64,000 nt of DNA from contig NZ_BLYI01000031.1 of assembly GCF_016586355.1 (NCBI RefSeq), forward strand, positions 62,001 through 126,000, read 5' to 3'. Numbering within the stretch: position 1 is the stretch's first letter; the number at the start of each line of letters is the position of its first letter. A program made the position numbers and the translations under genes. The stretch is from Anaerostipes butyraticus. Its GTDB lineage: Bacteria; Bacillota; Clostridia; Lachnospirales; Lachnospiraceae. Below the pieces are notes generated by a model that searched no databases, was not told the origin of the DNA, and was given only the letters and a program-made list of their open reading frames with translations. This document shows positions 1-9,288 of the stretch, piece by piece.

Positions 1-104
1 AATTCTATTTTACAGATGTGCTGTGGCCGGACTTTAACAAAAAGGAATTGAAAAAAGCGATCGAGTACTATAATGGACGCGATCGAAGATTTGGAGGAAT
101 TTAA
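1..104 (+). CDS. uppS: Isoprenyl (undecaprenyl) diphosphate synthase, C-terminal end only
   Basis: The first 104 bases hold the last 33 codons (reading from base 3) of an open frame ending at a TAA at 102-104. The residues include DVLWPDF near the start and [11 protein letters not shown] at the end, which is the typical C-terminus of cis-prenyltransferases that make the lipid carrier for peptidoglycan and wall polymers. The rest of the gene lies before the window. The cdsA ribosome binding site (GGAGG, 93-97) is inside its last codons, so the two are probably co-translated. UppS next to CdsA is the common order in Firmicutes. Confidence 0.85.
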   Translation, partial: FYFTDVLWPDFNKKELKKAIEYYNGRDRRFGGI

Positions 105-107
105 TTT

Positions 108-920
108 ATGTTTAAGCAACGATTGTTAAGCGGTATTGTATTAGTACTTATTGCTGTATTCGCATTGTATATGGGAGGAATGGTCACTTTGGCAGCGACT
201 CTGATCATATCTCTGATCGGATACAGCGAACTGCTCAGAATTTTTCATATTGAGAAATCTTCTCTGGCAGTGATTGGATATACCGGATGTATCCTGTTCT
301 ATGTAGCAATGTTTTTTGACCTGGCACAATGGACTGTTCCGATCATTATCCTGTTTTTGATCGTACTGCTGGGATGTTATGTGATTCGTTTTCCGAAATA
401 TAAATTAAACCAGATGATGGGCTGTTTCTTCGGGTTTATTTATGTGGGCATTATGCTTTCTTATATTTATCAGCTGAGAATTATCCAGAATGGCGGCGAA
501 TTTGTGGTTCTGCTGTTTTTGGCTGCCTGGGGAAATGATACCCTGGCGTACTGTGTTGGCATGCTGATCGGAAAACACAAACTGACACCGGAACTGAGTC
601 CGAAAAAGAGCATCGAAGGATTTGTCGGCGGTATTTTAGGAGCTGTGATCCTTGGACTGATCTATGGATTTTATATTAAGACCAGGCTGCGTCTTTCTTT
701 TGATCCAGTGGTTATGTTCCCGATTATCTGCGGTGTTGGCGCTGTGATCTCTGTCATTGGGGATCTGGCCGCTTCTGCGATCAAGAGAGATGCCGGAATC
801 AAAGACTATGGTTCTCTGATCCCGGGCCATGGCGGAATCTTAGACCGATTTGACAGCATTCTTCTGATTGCGCCTGTTGTTTATTATCTTATGGTCATGA
901 TTTCAGGAGGAACTATTTAA
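108..920 (+). CDS. cdsA: Phosphatidate cytidylyltransferase (CDP-diglyceride synthase)
   Basis: This 270-aa integral membrane enzyme makes CDP-diacylglycerol from phosphatidic acid and CTP, the precursor of phosphatidylglycerol and cardiolipin. It has about eight hydrophobic segments. The C-terminal family signature is present at about residues 223-250, with SAIKRD, then KDYG, then GHGGILDRFDS, and SPKKSIEG at 164-171. The ATG at 108 is three bases after the uppS stop and has GGAGG 10 bases upstream. Length is normal for the family. It is the second gene of the uppS-cdsA-dxr-rseP-ispG-polC operon. Confidence 0.95.
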   Translation: MFKQRLLSGIVLVLIAVFALYMGGMVTLAATLIISLIGYSELLRIFHIEKSSLAVIGYTGCILFYVAMFFDLAQWTVPIIILFLIVLLGCYVIRFPKYKLNQMMGCFFGFIYVGIMLSYIYQLRIIQNGGEFVVLLFLAAWGNDTLAYCVGMLIGKHKLTPELSPKKSIEGFVGGILGAVILGLIYGFYIKTRLRLSFDPVVMFPIICGVGAVISVIGDLAASAIKRDAGIKDYGSLIPGHGGILDRFDSILLIAPVVYYLMVMISGGTI

Positions 921-2060
921 ATGAAATATCTTTCTATCATTGGATCCACAGGATCCATCGGCACTCAGACACTTGAGATCGTTCGTTCCAACAGCGATCT
1001 TGGCGTTACAGCGCTGGCTGCCGGGAAGAATATAGATTTACTGGAACAGCAGATCCGGGAGTTTTCACCCAAAATTGCGGCTGTATATGACGAACAGAAG
1101 GCAAAAGAACTAAAAGTCCGTGTACAGGATCTTGATGTCAGAATCGTATCCGGTATGGACGGTCTGCTGGAAACAGCAGGTGAGCCTTCCTGTTCGATTG
1201 TTGTAACAGCGATTGTCGGCATGATTGGAATTCGTCCAACGATCGCTGCCATGAAGGCAGGCAAGGATATTGCATTGGCAAATAAGGAAACTCTTGTAAC
1301 GGCAGGTCATATCATCATGCCGATGGCAGAGAAACTGGGAGTTCGGATTTATCCGGTAGACAGTGAGCATTCCGCGATCTTTCAGTGCCTGCAAAGCGGT
1401 GACAGAAAAGATCTGGACTCATTGATCATAACAGCATCCGGAGGGCCGTTCCGGAATAAGACGAAAGAAGAGCTTGCATATGTAACGGTGGAAGATGCTT
1501 TAAAACATCCAAACTGGTCTATGGGACGAAAGATTACAATAGATTCCGCAACCCTGGTGAACAAAGGTCTGGAAGTGATAGAAGCAAAGTGGCTGTTTGA
1601 CGTCGATTTTGATCATATTCATGTAGTTGTCCAGCCGCAGAGCGTGATTCATTCGATGATACAATACAAAGACGGCAGCGTTATGGCACAGCTTGGTACA
1701 CCGGATATGAAACTGCCGATCCAGTATGCGCTGTTTTATCCGGAACACCGTCCTCTGGCAGGTGAACGTCTGGACTTTGCGGCAATGAAGGAGATTTCAT
1801 TTTTTAAACCTCCGGAAGACGTACTGCGAGGGCTCCCTCTGGCACGCAGGGCGGGAAGAATGGGCGGCAGCATGCCGACCGTGTTTAACGCGGCCAATGA
1901 AAAGGCAGTTGCTCTGTTTTTAGACCGGAAGATCCGCTTTTTGGATATATATGACATCATTGAAGACGCGATGGATGCCCATACGAACATAGAAAATCCG
2001 TCTCTGGAACAGGTACTGGAAACGGAACAGTGGGTATATGAGCATATAGAAAGCAGGTAG
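921..2060 (+). CDS. dxr: 1-deoxy-D-xylulose-5-phosphate reductoisomerase
   Basis: This 379-aa enzyme performs the second step of the MEP isoprenoid pathway, converting DXP to MEP with NADPH. The N-terminal NADPH-binding loop GSTGSIG is at residues 8-14, and the metal/substrate motif VDSEHSA is at about 146-152. SMGRKITIDSATL and NKGLEVIEA follow as expected. Its ATG abuts the cdsA TAA directly, with AGGAGG at 905-910. Together with ispG 1 kb downstream it shows that the organism uses the MEP pathway. Confidence 0.97.
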   Translation: MKYLSIIGSTGSIGTQTLEIVRSNSDLGVTALAAGKNIDLLEQQIREFSPKIAAVYDEQKAKELKVRVQDLDVRIVSGMDGLLETAGEPSCSIVVTAIVGMIGIRPTIAAMKAGKDIALANKETLVTAGHIIMPMAEKLGVRIYPVDSEHSAIFQCLQSGDRKDLDSLIITASGGPFRNKTKEELAYVTVEDALKHPNWSMGRKITIDSATLVNKGLEVIEAKWLFDVDFDHIHVVVQPQSVIHSMIQYKDGSVMAQLGTPDMKLPIQYALFYPEHRPLAGERLDFAAMKEISFFKPPEDVLRGLPLARRAGRMGGSMPTVFNAANEKAVALFLDRKIRFLDIYDIIEDAMDAHTNIENPSLEQVLETEQWVYEHIESR

Positions 2061-2064
2061 ATTA

Positions 2065-3096
2065 TTGAATATTATCATTGCAGTTTTAATTTTTGGAATC
2101 ATTATTATTGTCCATGAACTGGGACATTTCCTGGTGGCAAAGAAAAACGGCATCCAGGTGGATGAGTTCTGCATTGGACTGGGACCTACCGTTATAGGAA
2201 AACAGATTGGCGATACTTTTTATTCTATTCATCTGCTTCCGTTTGGAGGCGCATGTATGATGGGAGAAGATGAGGATCGTCCGGAACAGAATGCCTTTAA
2301 CAACAAATCCGTATGGGCCAGAATGGCGGTGATATTTGCCGGTCCGTTTTTTAACTTTGTTCTGGCATTTTTATTTTCTGTCATTGTAGTAGGAATGTCA
2401 GGAGCTGATATTCCTCAGATTGATTCTGTCCAGAAAGGATCTCCGGCAGCCGAGGCCGGCATAAAGGCAGGAGATGTTATGACAAGTGTAGATGGTGACA
2501 GGATCCATAACTATCGTGAATTTTCCTATTATATGTATCTTGACTACAAAGGCGGCGCCATTCCTCTGACGGTCGATCGGAACGGGAAAGAAATCGCGAT
2601 GAATGTAACGCCTGAATATAATAAGGAACAGAATCAGTATATAATTGGCATTACATGGCCTGGATACCAAAAAGTCGGACCGTTAAAAACTCTGGAATAC
2701 AGTTTCCGGGAAGTCGGTCTGCAGATTAAAATTACAGTGAAAAGTGTAGGAATGCTGATTTCAAGACAGCTGGGACTGCAGGATCTTTCCGGTCCGGTAG
2801 GCATTGTGAAAGTTGTCGGAGATCAGTATAATGAAGCGGCAAAATACGGAGCTGTGACGGTATTTTTAACCATGCTCAATATGGCGATCCTGATCAGCGC
2901 GAACCTGGGAGTGATGAACCTTCTTCCTCTGCCGGCATTGGACGGCGGACGGCTTCTTTTTCTGATCATAGAAGCGATTCGCGGAAAGGCGGTTCCAAGA
3001 GAAATGGAGGCGGCTGTTCATACGTTTGGATTACTCCTCCTTCTTGCGCTGATGGTATTTGTCATGTATCAGGATATTACGAAGATATTCCTCTAA
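2065..3096 (+). CDS. rseP: RseP-family site-2 zinc metalloprotease
   Basis: This 343-aa polytopic membrane protease belongs to family M50 and cleaves substrates within the membrane. The zinc motif HELGH is at residues 17-21, and the second motif LPALDGGR is near residue 290. A PDZ domain sits between them (about 110-200, with AAEAGIKAGD). The start is TTG at 2065, four bases after the dxr stop, with only a weak ribosome binding site, so translation is probably coupled to dxr. In Firmicutes the homologue RasP/YluC trims anti-sigma factors and signal peptides; the substrate here is unknown. Confidence 0.94.
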   Translation: MNIIIAVLIFGIIIIVHELGHFLVAKKNGIQVDEFCIGLGPTVIGKQIGDTFYSIHLLPFGGACMMGEDEDRPEQNAFNNKSVWARMAVIFAGPFFNFVLAFLFSVIVVGMSGADIPQIDSVQKGSPAAEAGIKAGDVMTSVDGDRIHNYREFSYYMYLDYKGGAIPLTVDRNGKEIAMNVTPEYNKEQNQYIIGITWPGYQKVGPLKTLEYSFREVGLQIKITVKSVGMLISRQLGLQDLSGPVGIVKVVGDQYNEAAKYGAVTVFLTMLNMAILISANLGVMNLLPLPALDGGRLLFLIIEAIRGKAVPREMEAAVHTFGLLLLLALMVFVMYQDITKIFL

Positions 3097-3109
3097 AGGA
3101 GGCGTTTTT

Positions 3110-4171
3110 ATGTATACAAGAAAACAGACCAGAGTCGTAGAAATTGGAAATGTGAAGATTGGCGGTGGAAATCCGGTTGCGATCCAGTCTATGACCAATA
3201 CGAAAACAGAAGATGTGGAAGCTACCGTAAAACAAATCCTGGCTTTGGAAAAAGCGGGATGTGAGATTGTGCGGTGTACGGTGCCGACCCAGGAAGCTGC
3301 CAAAGCGCTTGGAGAAATCAAGAAAAGGATCCATATTCCGCTGGTGGCTGATATCCACTTTAATTACAAACTGGCCATCGCAGCCATGGAAAACGGAGCC
3401 GATAAAATCCGGATCAATCCGGGAAATATTGGCGGTGAGGAAAATATCCGAAAAGTGGTAGAGACAGCTAAAAAGTATCATGTGCCGATCCGCGTCGGCG
3501 TCAACAGCGGATCTCTTGAAAAACCACTGGTGGAAAAATACCATGGGGTAACAGCTCAGGGACTTGTGGAAAGCGCATTGGACAAGGTCCGCCTTTTGGA
3601 AGCGTTTGATTTTCATGATATTGTCGTCAGCATCAAATCTTCCAATGTTTTGATGTGTGCAGATGCCTACCGGCTGGTTGCGGAACAGATTGATTATCCT
3701 CTTCATGTGGGCATCACGGAAGCGGGAACCGTATACAGCGGCAATATTAAATCTGCAGCTGGTCTTGGAATCATTCTTTATCAGGGAATCGGAGATACGA
3801 TTCGCGTTTCTCTGACCGGAGATCCGGTAAATGAAATTACCAGTGCAAAGCTGATCTTGAAAACACTGGGACTGCGTCAGGGCGGAATTGAGGTTGTTTC
3901 ATGCCCAACCTGCGGAAGAACCAATATTGATCTGATTTCACTGGCGAATCAGGTAGAGACCATGGCCAGCGACTTTGAACATTTAAATATCAAAGTTGCA
4001 GTTATGGGATGCGTGGTAAACGGCCCGGGTGAAGCGAAAGAAGCGGATGTTGGAATTGCCGGAGGAATTGGCGAAGGTCTGCTGATCAAAAAAGGCGAAG
4101 TTATCCGCAAAGTGCCGGAAGATGAACTGCTTGATACATTAAGAAATGAATTGGAACATTGGGGTGAATAG
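3110..4171 (+). CDS. ispG: 4-hydroxy-3-methylbut-2-enyl diphosphate synthase (flavodoxin/ferredoxin type)
   Basis: This 353-aa iron-sulfur enzyme makes HMBPP from MEcPP, the next-to-last step of the MEP pathway. The [4Fe-4S] ligands are visible: SCPTCGR in the C-terminal third and MGCVVNGPGEA about 35 residues later. The open frame runs 51 bases further upstream into rseP, but ATG 3110 is chosen because AAAGGAGG lies 7 bases before it and the family begins with a short TRKQTR-type N-terminus. It sits between rseP and polC, as in other Lachnospiraceae-like genomes. Confidence 0.96.
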   Translation: MYTRKQTRVVEIGNVKIGGGNPVAIQSMTNTKTEDVEATVKQILALEKAGCEIVRCTVPTQEAAKALGEIKKRIHIPLVADIHFNYKLAIAAMENGADKIRINPGNIGGEENIRKVVETAKKYHVPIRVGVNSGSLEKPLVEKYHGVTAQGLVESALDKVRLLEAFDFHDIVVSIKSSNVLMCADAYRLVAEQIDYPLHVGITEAGTVYSGNIKSAAGLGIILYQGIGDTIRVSLTGDPVNEITSAKLILKTLGLRQGGIEVVSCPTCGRTNIDLISLANQVETMASDFEHLNIKVAVMGCVVNGPGEAKEADVGIAGGIGEGLLIKKGEVIRKVPEDELLDTLRNELEHWGE

Positions 4172-4173
4172 AA

Positions 4174-7100
4174 ATGTCAGGGGCAGCAAAACCTTTTTTT
4201 ACTGTATTTCCGGACCTGAAGGTGTCTGATGCCTTCCATTCGATGTTTGAGTCTGTGGACATACAGGACATTACTTTAAAAAAACGAGATAACATGCTGA
4301 GAATTTCTTTCTGCTGTGATCATCTGATTTCCAGGGTGGATACCTGGCGGATGGAACAGCAGATTCGGGAACAGCTGTTTTCCAAACGCTATATTAAGAT
4401 ACGGTTTCATGAAACCTATCATCTCTCTGACCAGTATAATTTAAAATACCTGATGGAACATTATATGAAAAGCTTCCTCTTTGAACTAAAGGGCAAAGGA
4501 GAGGTTATTTTTAATGTTGTCAGAAAAGGTGATTATAAAGTTGAAGGGAATGTGATTACTTTTTATTTTGAAGATACCTTTGTAAACCGGAGCAAGGCAT
4601 CGGCGATCAAAGACTATTTTGAGGGTGTCATGAAAGACCGGTTCCATATGGAAATCAAAGTAGGGTTTGATTTTTCCCGGCAGCATGAAAGAAACCTGAG
4701 AGATGAAAGTGATTACCGGCTTCAGCAGGAAATCCATGCAATTGTGGAACACGCGGATACGGCAGAACAGGAACACAAAGAAGAGAAAAAAATACGCAAA
4801 AAAGCGGCGGCTGCAAAGAAAAGTGAAAACAGATTTCGTAAAAACAGGAGACCGAAAGATGATCCAACGCTTCTTTATGGAAGAAACTGTGACGGCGATC
4901 TGACAGAAATCAAAGATATTTATGATGAGATTGGTGAAGTCGTTGTTCATGGTCAGATCACATTTCTTGAGACGAGAGAAATCCGCAATGAAAAGACAAT
5001 CATCATCTTTCATGTTACAGATTTTACGGATTCTATCAGCTGTAAGATCTTTGTGAAGAATGAACAGCTTCCGGAAATTCTGGACAGTCTGAAAAAGGGA
5101 GGATTTTATCGGATTAAGGCAGTTGCCATGTATGATAAATTTGACCGTGAGATTTCTCTTGGGTCTGTTGCGGGAATTAAAGCAATTCCGGATTTCAGGA
5201 AAAAGAGACAGGATACATCCATGGATAAAAGAGTGGAGCTTCATCTGCATACTGTTATGAGTGATAATGACAGCGTTGTACAGATCAAGGATGTGGTAAA
5301 ACGAGCCCATGACTGGGGACATCCAGCGCTTGCCATCACAGATCACGGTGTCCTGCAGGCCTTTCCGATTGCCCGTCATGCGTATGAAGACCTTCACCTT
5401 GCGGAAGATGATCCTTTTAAAATCATTTATGGAGTAGAAGGGTATTTTGTAGATGATCTTGGGGATCTGGCGATTGACTCCAGGGGACAGACCCTGGATC
5501 AGGAATATGTTGTTTTTGATATTGAGACGACAGGATTTAACAGTGAGAATGACCGCATCATTGAAATTGGAGCAGTTAAGGTTGTTCATGGTCAGATTAC
5601 AGAGACATTCAGTGAATTCGTAAATCCACAGAGGCCGATCCCATATAAGATCACTCAGCTGACAACGATTACAGATGATATGGTAAAAGATGCCGGCATC
5701 ATTGAAGAAATTCTTCCGAAATTTCTGGATTTTTGTGAGGGAGCGGTACTGGTGGCTCATAATGCCGGCTTTGATACCGGATTCATCCGGGCAAACTGCC
5801 GGAGGCTGAAACTGCCTTATGAGTATACTGCAGTCGATACCCTTGGACTTGCCAGATGTCTGATGCCTCATCTTGGAAAATATACGCTGGATAATATATG
5901 TAAGCATTTAAATATCGTCCTTGAGACCCATCATCGTGCTGTGGATGACGCAACCGCAACTGGAAAGATTTTTGTTGAATTTATCTCTATGCTGAAAGAA
6001 AGAGAAATTGAAAACCTGGATCAGGTCAACGATTTTGCCGCCCAGAGTACGGATCTTGTAAAAAAGGGACGGATGCGTCATGGTATTTTGCTGGTAAAGA
6101 ATAATACAGGAAGAGTGAACTTAAATCGTCTTGTATCGGAATCCCATATTAATTATTTCAATCGAAAACCGCGTATGCCTAAGTCACTGATCGACCGATA
6201 CCGGGATGGCCTGATCGTCGGCTCAGCCTGTGAAGCAGGAGAACTCTACAGCGCTCTGGTGGATCAGCGGTCCGATGAAGATATCGCAAGAATTGTTTCC
6301 TTTTACGATTATCTGGAAATCCAGCCGGTGGGAAATAATGAATTTATGATTCACTCAGATAAATATGAAAATATTAATTCAGAGGAAGATATCCAGCGCC
6401 TGAATCAGAAGATCGTTGAGCTGGGAGAAGAATTTCATAAACCGGTGATTGCTACCTGTGACGTTCATTTTCTGGATCCGGATGATTCGATTTACCGTTC
6501 CATCCTGATGGCAGGAAAAGGCTTTAAGGACGCAGATCAGCAGCCTCCGCTGTATTTCCGGACGACAGAAGAAATGCTGGATGAATTTGCTTATCTTGGA
6601 AGTGATAAAGCCAGAGAAGTGGTCATTACAAATCCAAATAAGATCAATGATATGATTGAAAATATTTCTCCGATCCATCCGGACAAATGTCCCCCGGTTA
6701 TTGAAAATTCAGACCAGGAGCTGAGAGAAATCTGTTATAATAAAGCGCATGAGATTTATGGCCCGGATCTGCCGCAGAGAGTCACAAACCGTCTGGAAAA
6801 AGAACTGACTTCCATTATCGGAAACGGCTATGCAGTATTGTATATCATTGCGCAGAAGCTGGTATGGGATTCCAACGACCATGGCTATCTGGTTGGATCC
6901 CGTGGCTCTGTCGGATCTTCTTTTGCGGCAACCATGGCGGGAATTACTGAGGTAAACCCTCTTCCGGCTCATTATATATGCCCAAACTGTCATTACGTGG
7001 ATTTTGATTCTGAGCAGGTACAGGAATACGCGAAAAAGGGTATGTCTGGGTTTGATATGCCGGACGCTGTCTGTCCGAAATGCGGAACGAAACTGATCAA

Positions 7101-8589
7101 GGAAGGACAGGATATTCCGTTTGAGACATTCCTCGGATTCAAAGGAGATAAAGAGCCGGATATTGACCTGAACTTTTCCGGAGAATATCAGGGAAAAGCT
7201 CATGCTTATGTAGAAGTCATTTTCGGAAAAGGAAAGGCTTTCCGTGCCGGTACCATAGGTACTCTGGCGGAAAAAACCGCTTATGGATATGTTCTAAAAT
7301 ATCTGGAAGAAAGAGGCATCAGCAAGCGCCGCTGCGAGATCGAACGTCTGGCGGCAGGCTGCACCGGAGTCAAACGAACGACGGGACAGCATCCGGGAGG
7401 AATTATTGTTGTGCCTCATGATAAAGAAATTTATGATTTCACCGCTATCCAGCACCCGGCAAATGATATGAATACACCGATCATCACGACACATTTTGAG
7501 TATCATTCCATTGACCAGAATCTTCTGAAACTGGATATTCTCGGACACGATGATCCGTCTATGATCCGAAGGATGGAAGATATCACGGGAATTGACTCCC
7601 ATACCATTCCTCTGGACGACAAAGGAGTCATGGGCCTGTTTCATGGAACAGAGACTCTGGGCATCAAACCGGAAGATATTGACGGGACACCGCTGGGATC
7701 TCTGGGAGTTCCGGAGTTTGGAACAGATTTCGTTATCCAGATGCTTCAGGATACCCATCCGCAGAGTTTTTCCGATCTGGTGCGTATTTCCGGATTGTCT
7801 CACGGAACCGATGTATGGCTTGGCAATGCGCAGACATTGATCGAAAATGGAGATGCCACAATTTCCACTGCCATCTGCTGTCGAGATGATATCATGGTTT
7901 ACCTGATCAATCAGGGACTGGATGAAGCTCTGGCGTTTACGATCATGGAAGGAGTTCGAAAAGGAAAAGGGCTGAAACCTGAACAGGAAGAAGCCATGAG
8001 AGAAAAAGGAGTTCCTGAATGGTATATCTGGTCCTGTAAACAGATCAAATATATGTTCCCGAAGGCTCATGCCGCTGCGTATGTTATGATGGCATGGCGA
8101 ATCGCGTGGTATAAGGTATATCATCCGCTGGCATATTATGCGGCTTATTTCAGTATCCGGGCAAAGGCATTTTCTTATGAAGATATGTGTCTTGGAAAAG
8201 AACATTTGGATGAAAGGATCCGCCAGATAAAAAATACTCCAAAACATGAGGTAAAAAACGCGGATCTGGATCTTCTGCGTGAAATGAAGATTGCCGATGA
8301 AATGTATGCCAGAGGGTATGAATTTATGCCAATCGACATTTATAAAGCGAAAGCGAAAGATTTTCAGGTAATTGACGGAAAGATCATGCCGGCTTTTACC
8401 AGCATTGACGGTATGGGAGAAAAGGCCGCTCTTCAGGTAGAAGAGGCAGCCAGAGGGGAAGCGTTTACGTCTCTTGAAAATTTCAGGAACCGGACGAAAG
8501 CGCCGCAGGCCTGCATTGACAAAATGAAGGAACTGGGAATTATGGGGGATCTGGAAGAAACCGACCAGCTGTCCTTTAATTTTATTTAA
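4174..8589 (+). CDS. polC: DNA polymerase III PolC-type, alpha subunit
   Basis: This 1471-aa protein is the Gram-positive replicative polymerase with built-in proofreading. In order one sees an N-terminal tau-binding region with a lysine-rich linker (about 185-225), an OB domain (about 240-330), a PHP domain starting at VELHLHT (about 351), an inserted DEDD exonuclease (FDIETTG at about 447, later HHRAVDDA), and the C-family palm and fingers. A four-cysteine zinc cluster CPNC/CPKC is at about 935-970. Length is usual for clostridial PolC. ATG 4174 lies two bases after the ispG stop. Long antisense frames within it are shadows. Confidence 0.97.
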   Translation: MSGAAKPFFTVFPDLKVSDAFHSMFESVDIQDITLKKRDNMLRISFCCDHLISRVDTWRMEQQIREQLFSKRYIKIRFHETYHLSDQYNLKYLMEHYMKSFLFELKGKGEVIFNVVRKGDYKVEGNVITFYFEDTFVNRSKASAIKDYFEGVMKDRFHMEIKVGFDFSRQHERNLRDESDYRLQQEIHAIVEHADTAEQEHKEEKKIRKKAAAAKKSENRFRKNRRPKDDPTLLYGRNCDGDLTEIKDIYDEIGEVVVHGQITFLETREIRNEKTIIIFHVTDFTDSISCKIFVKNEQLPEILDSLKKGGFYRIKAVAMYDKFDREISLGSVAGIKAIPDFRKKRQDTSMDKRVELHLHTVMSDNDSVVQIKDVVKRAHDWGHPALAITDHGVLQAFPIARHAYEDLHLAEDDPFKIIYGVEGYFVDDLGDLAIDSRGQTLDQEYVVFDIETTGFNSENDRIIEIGAVKVVHGQITETFSEFVNPQRPIPYKITQLTTITDDMVKDAGIIEEILPKFLDFCEGAVLVAHNAGFDTGFIRANCRRLKLPYEYTAVDTLGLARCLMPHLGKYTLDNICKHLNIVLETHHRAVDDATATGKIFVEFISMLKEREIENLDQVNDFAAQSTDLVKKGRMRHGILLVKNNTGRVNLNRLVSESHINYFNRKPRMPKSLIDRYRDGLIVGSACEAGELYSALVDQRSDEDIARIVSFYDYLEIQPVGNNEFMIHSDKYENINSEEDIQRLNQKIVELGEEFHKPVIATCDVHFLDPDDSIYRSILMAGKGFKDADQQPPLYFRTTEEMLDEFAYLGSDKAREVVITNPNKINDMIENISPIHPDKCPPVIENSDQELREICYNKAHEIYGPDLPQRVTNRLEKELTSIIGNGYAVLYIIAQKLVWDSNDHGYLVGSRGSVGSSFAATMAGITEVNPLPAHYICPNCHYVDFDSEQVQEYAKKGMSGFDMPDAVCPKCGTKLIKEGQDIPFETFLGFKGDKEPDIDLNFSGEYQGKAHAYVEVIFGKGKAFRAGTIGTLAEKTAYGYVLKYLEERGISKRRCEIERLAAGCTGVKRTTGQHPGGIIVVPHDKEIYDFTAIQHPANDMNTPIITTHFEYHSIDQNLLKLDILGHDDPSMIRRMEDITGIDSHTIPLDDKGVMGLFHGTETLGIKPEDIDGTPLGSLGVPEFGTDFVIQMLQDTHPQSFSDLVRISGLSHGTDVWLGNAQTLIENGDATISTAICCRDDIMVYLINQGLDEALAFTIMEGVRKGKGLKPEQEEAMREKGVPEWYIWSCKQIKYMFPKAHAAAYVMMAWRIAWYKVYHPLAYYAAYFSIRAKAFSYEDMCLGKEHLDERIRQIKNTPKHEVKNADLDLLREMKIADEMYARGYEFMPIDIYKAKAKDFQVIDGKIMPAFTSIDGMGEKAALQVEEAARGEAFTSLENFRNRTKAPQACIDKMKELGIMGDLEETDQLSFNFI

Positions 8590-8608
8590 CAATTTTTACT
8601 AAAATCCC

Positions 8609-8637
8609 TTGTCAAGTACTATCTTTCATGATAGAAT
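8609..8637 (+). promoter_or_regulatory. Sigma-A promoter of the rimP-nusA-infB operon
   Basis: TTGTCA at 8609-8614 and TAGAAT at 8632-8637 are separated by exactly 17 bases, each with one mismatch to consensus. The site follows the polC stop by 20 bases and is the only good promoter before rimP. It predicts a leader of about 165 nt. Confidence 0.75.
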
Positions 8638-8643
8638 AAAAGA

Positions 8644-8807
8644 AGCTTAAGAAATTACTGATAGGAGTGGGCGCAAGTCCACTCTTATTGTTTGTGTAGA
8701 TATCCGAACACAGACAGCACAAAGCAGCCTGCGTTCACGAGGAAACAGCCTGACAGGTTCCAAGTGTCCGCTTGACATGATCAAAACAGATGGAAAGGGA
8801 TGATATT
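8644..8807 (+). promoter_or_regulatory. Structured 5' leader of the rimP-nusA operon
   Basis: About 165 bases lie between the predicted start of transcription and rimP. A hairpin GAGTGG/CCACTC (8665-8670 with 8679-8684) is followed by TGTGT/ACACA (around 8693-8714) and further short stems. No terminator-like U run and no ORF are obvious. Leaders before rimP-nusA are sites of control by NusA or RimP in some bacteria; here a regulatory role is inference. Confidence 0.4.
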
Positions 8808-9272
8808 TTGGCAAAACATACGGAGATTGAAAACAGAACAGAAGCTATGGTTCTTCCAATCATTGAAGAAAATGGATTTGAACTGGTTGATGTAGAATAT
8901 GTAAAGGAGGGGGCCAACTGGTATCTGAGAGTCTATGCGGACAAAGAAGGAGGCATCAGCATCGATGACTGTGTTCTTATAAGCCGTGCTCTGGAAGAAA
9001 AGCTGGATGAGGAAGATTTTATTGAAGATGCCTACATTCTGGAAGTCAGCTCTCCGGGTCTGGGACGGCCGCTGAAAAAGGAAAAAGATTATCTTCGCAG
9101 TATTGGAAAATCCATTGATATCAAATTGTATCAGGCTGTGGACAAACAAAAAGAATTTACAGGAATTTTAAAAGACTATTCCAAAGATCGTATCATTCTG
9201 GAAATTGATGGTAACGACATGGAATTTGAAATGAAGGGCATTGCGCAGGCCCGTCTGTCATTAGATTTTTAA
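8808..9272 (+). CDS. rimP: Ribosome maturation factor RimP
   Basis: This protein of about 154 aa assists 30S subunit maturation. The N-terminal domain has RTEAMVLPIIEENGFELVDVEY-like spacing with WYLRVY and a DDC segment, and the C-terminal Sm-like barrel begins near SPGLGRPL. The frame is open from an ATG at 8790, but TTG 8808 is preferred: AAAGGGA lies 7 bases upstream of it, ATG 8790 has no ribosome binding site, and the shorter N-terminus matches the family. First gene of the operon with nusA. Confidence 0.93.
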   Translation: MAKHTEIENRTEAMVLPIIEENGFELVDVEYVKEGANWYLRVYADKEGGISIDDCVLISRALEEKLDEEDFIEDAYILEVSSPGLGRPLKKEKDYLRSIGKSIDIKLYQAVDKQKEFTGILKDYSKDRIILEIDGNDMEFEMKGIAQARLSLDF

Positions 9273-9288
9273 GGAGGAAAAAGAAAAA

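Noticed and set aside
3059-3109. Upstream extension of ispG
   Set aside because: The frame is open because it overlaps the end of rseP, but the AAAGGAGG site and family N-terminus place the start at 3110.
4486-8592. Long minus-strand open frames (up to 473 codons) opposite polC
   Set aside because: They are shadows of the strongly biased polC codon use. They have no ribosome binding site, no recognisable domains, and lie within a gene whose motifs are clear on the plus strand.
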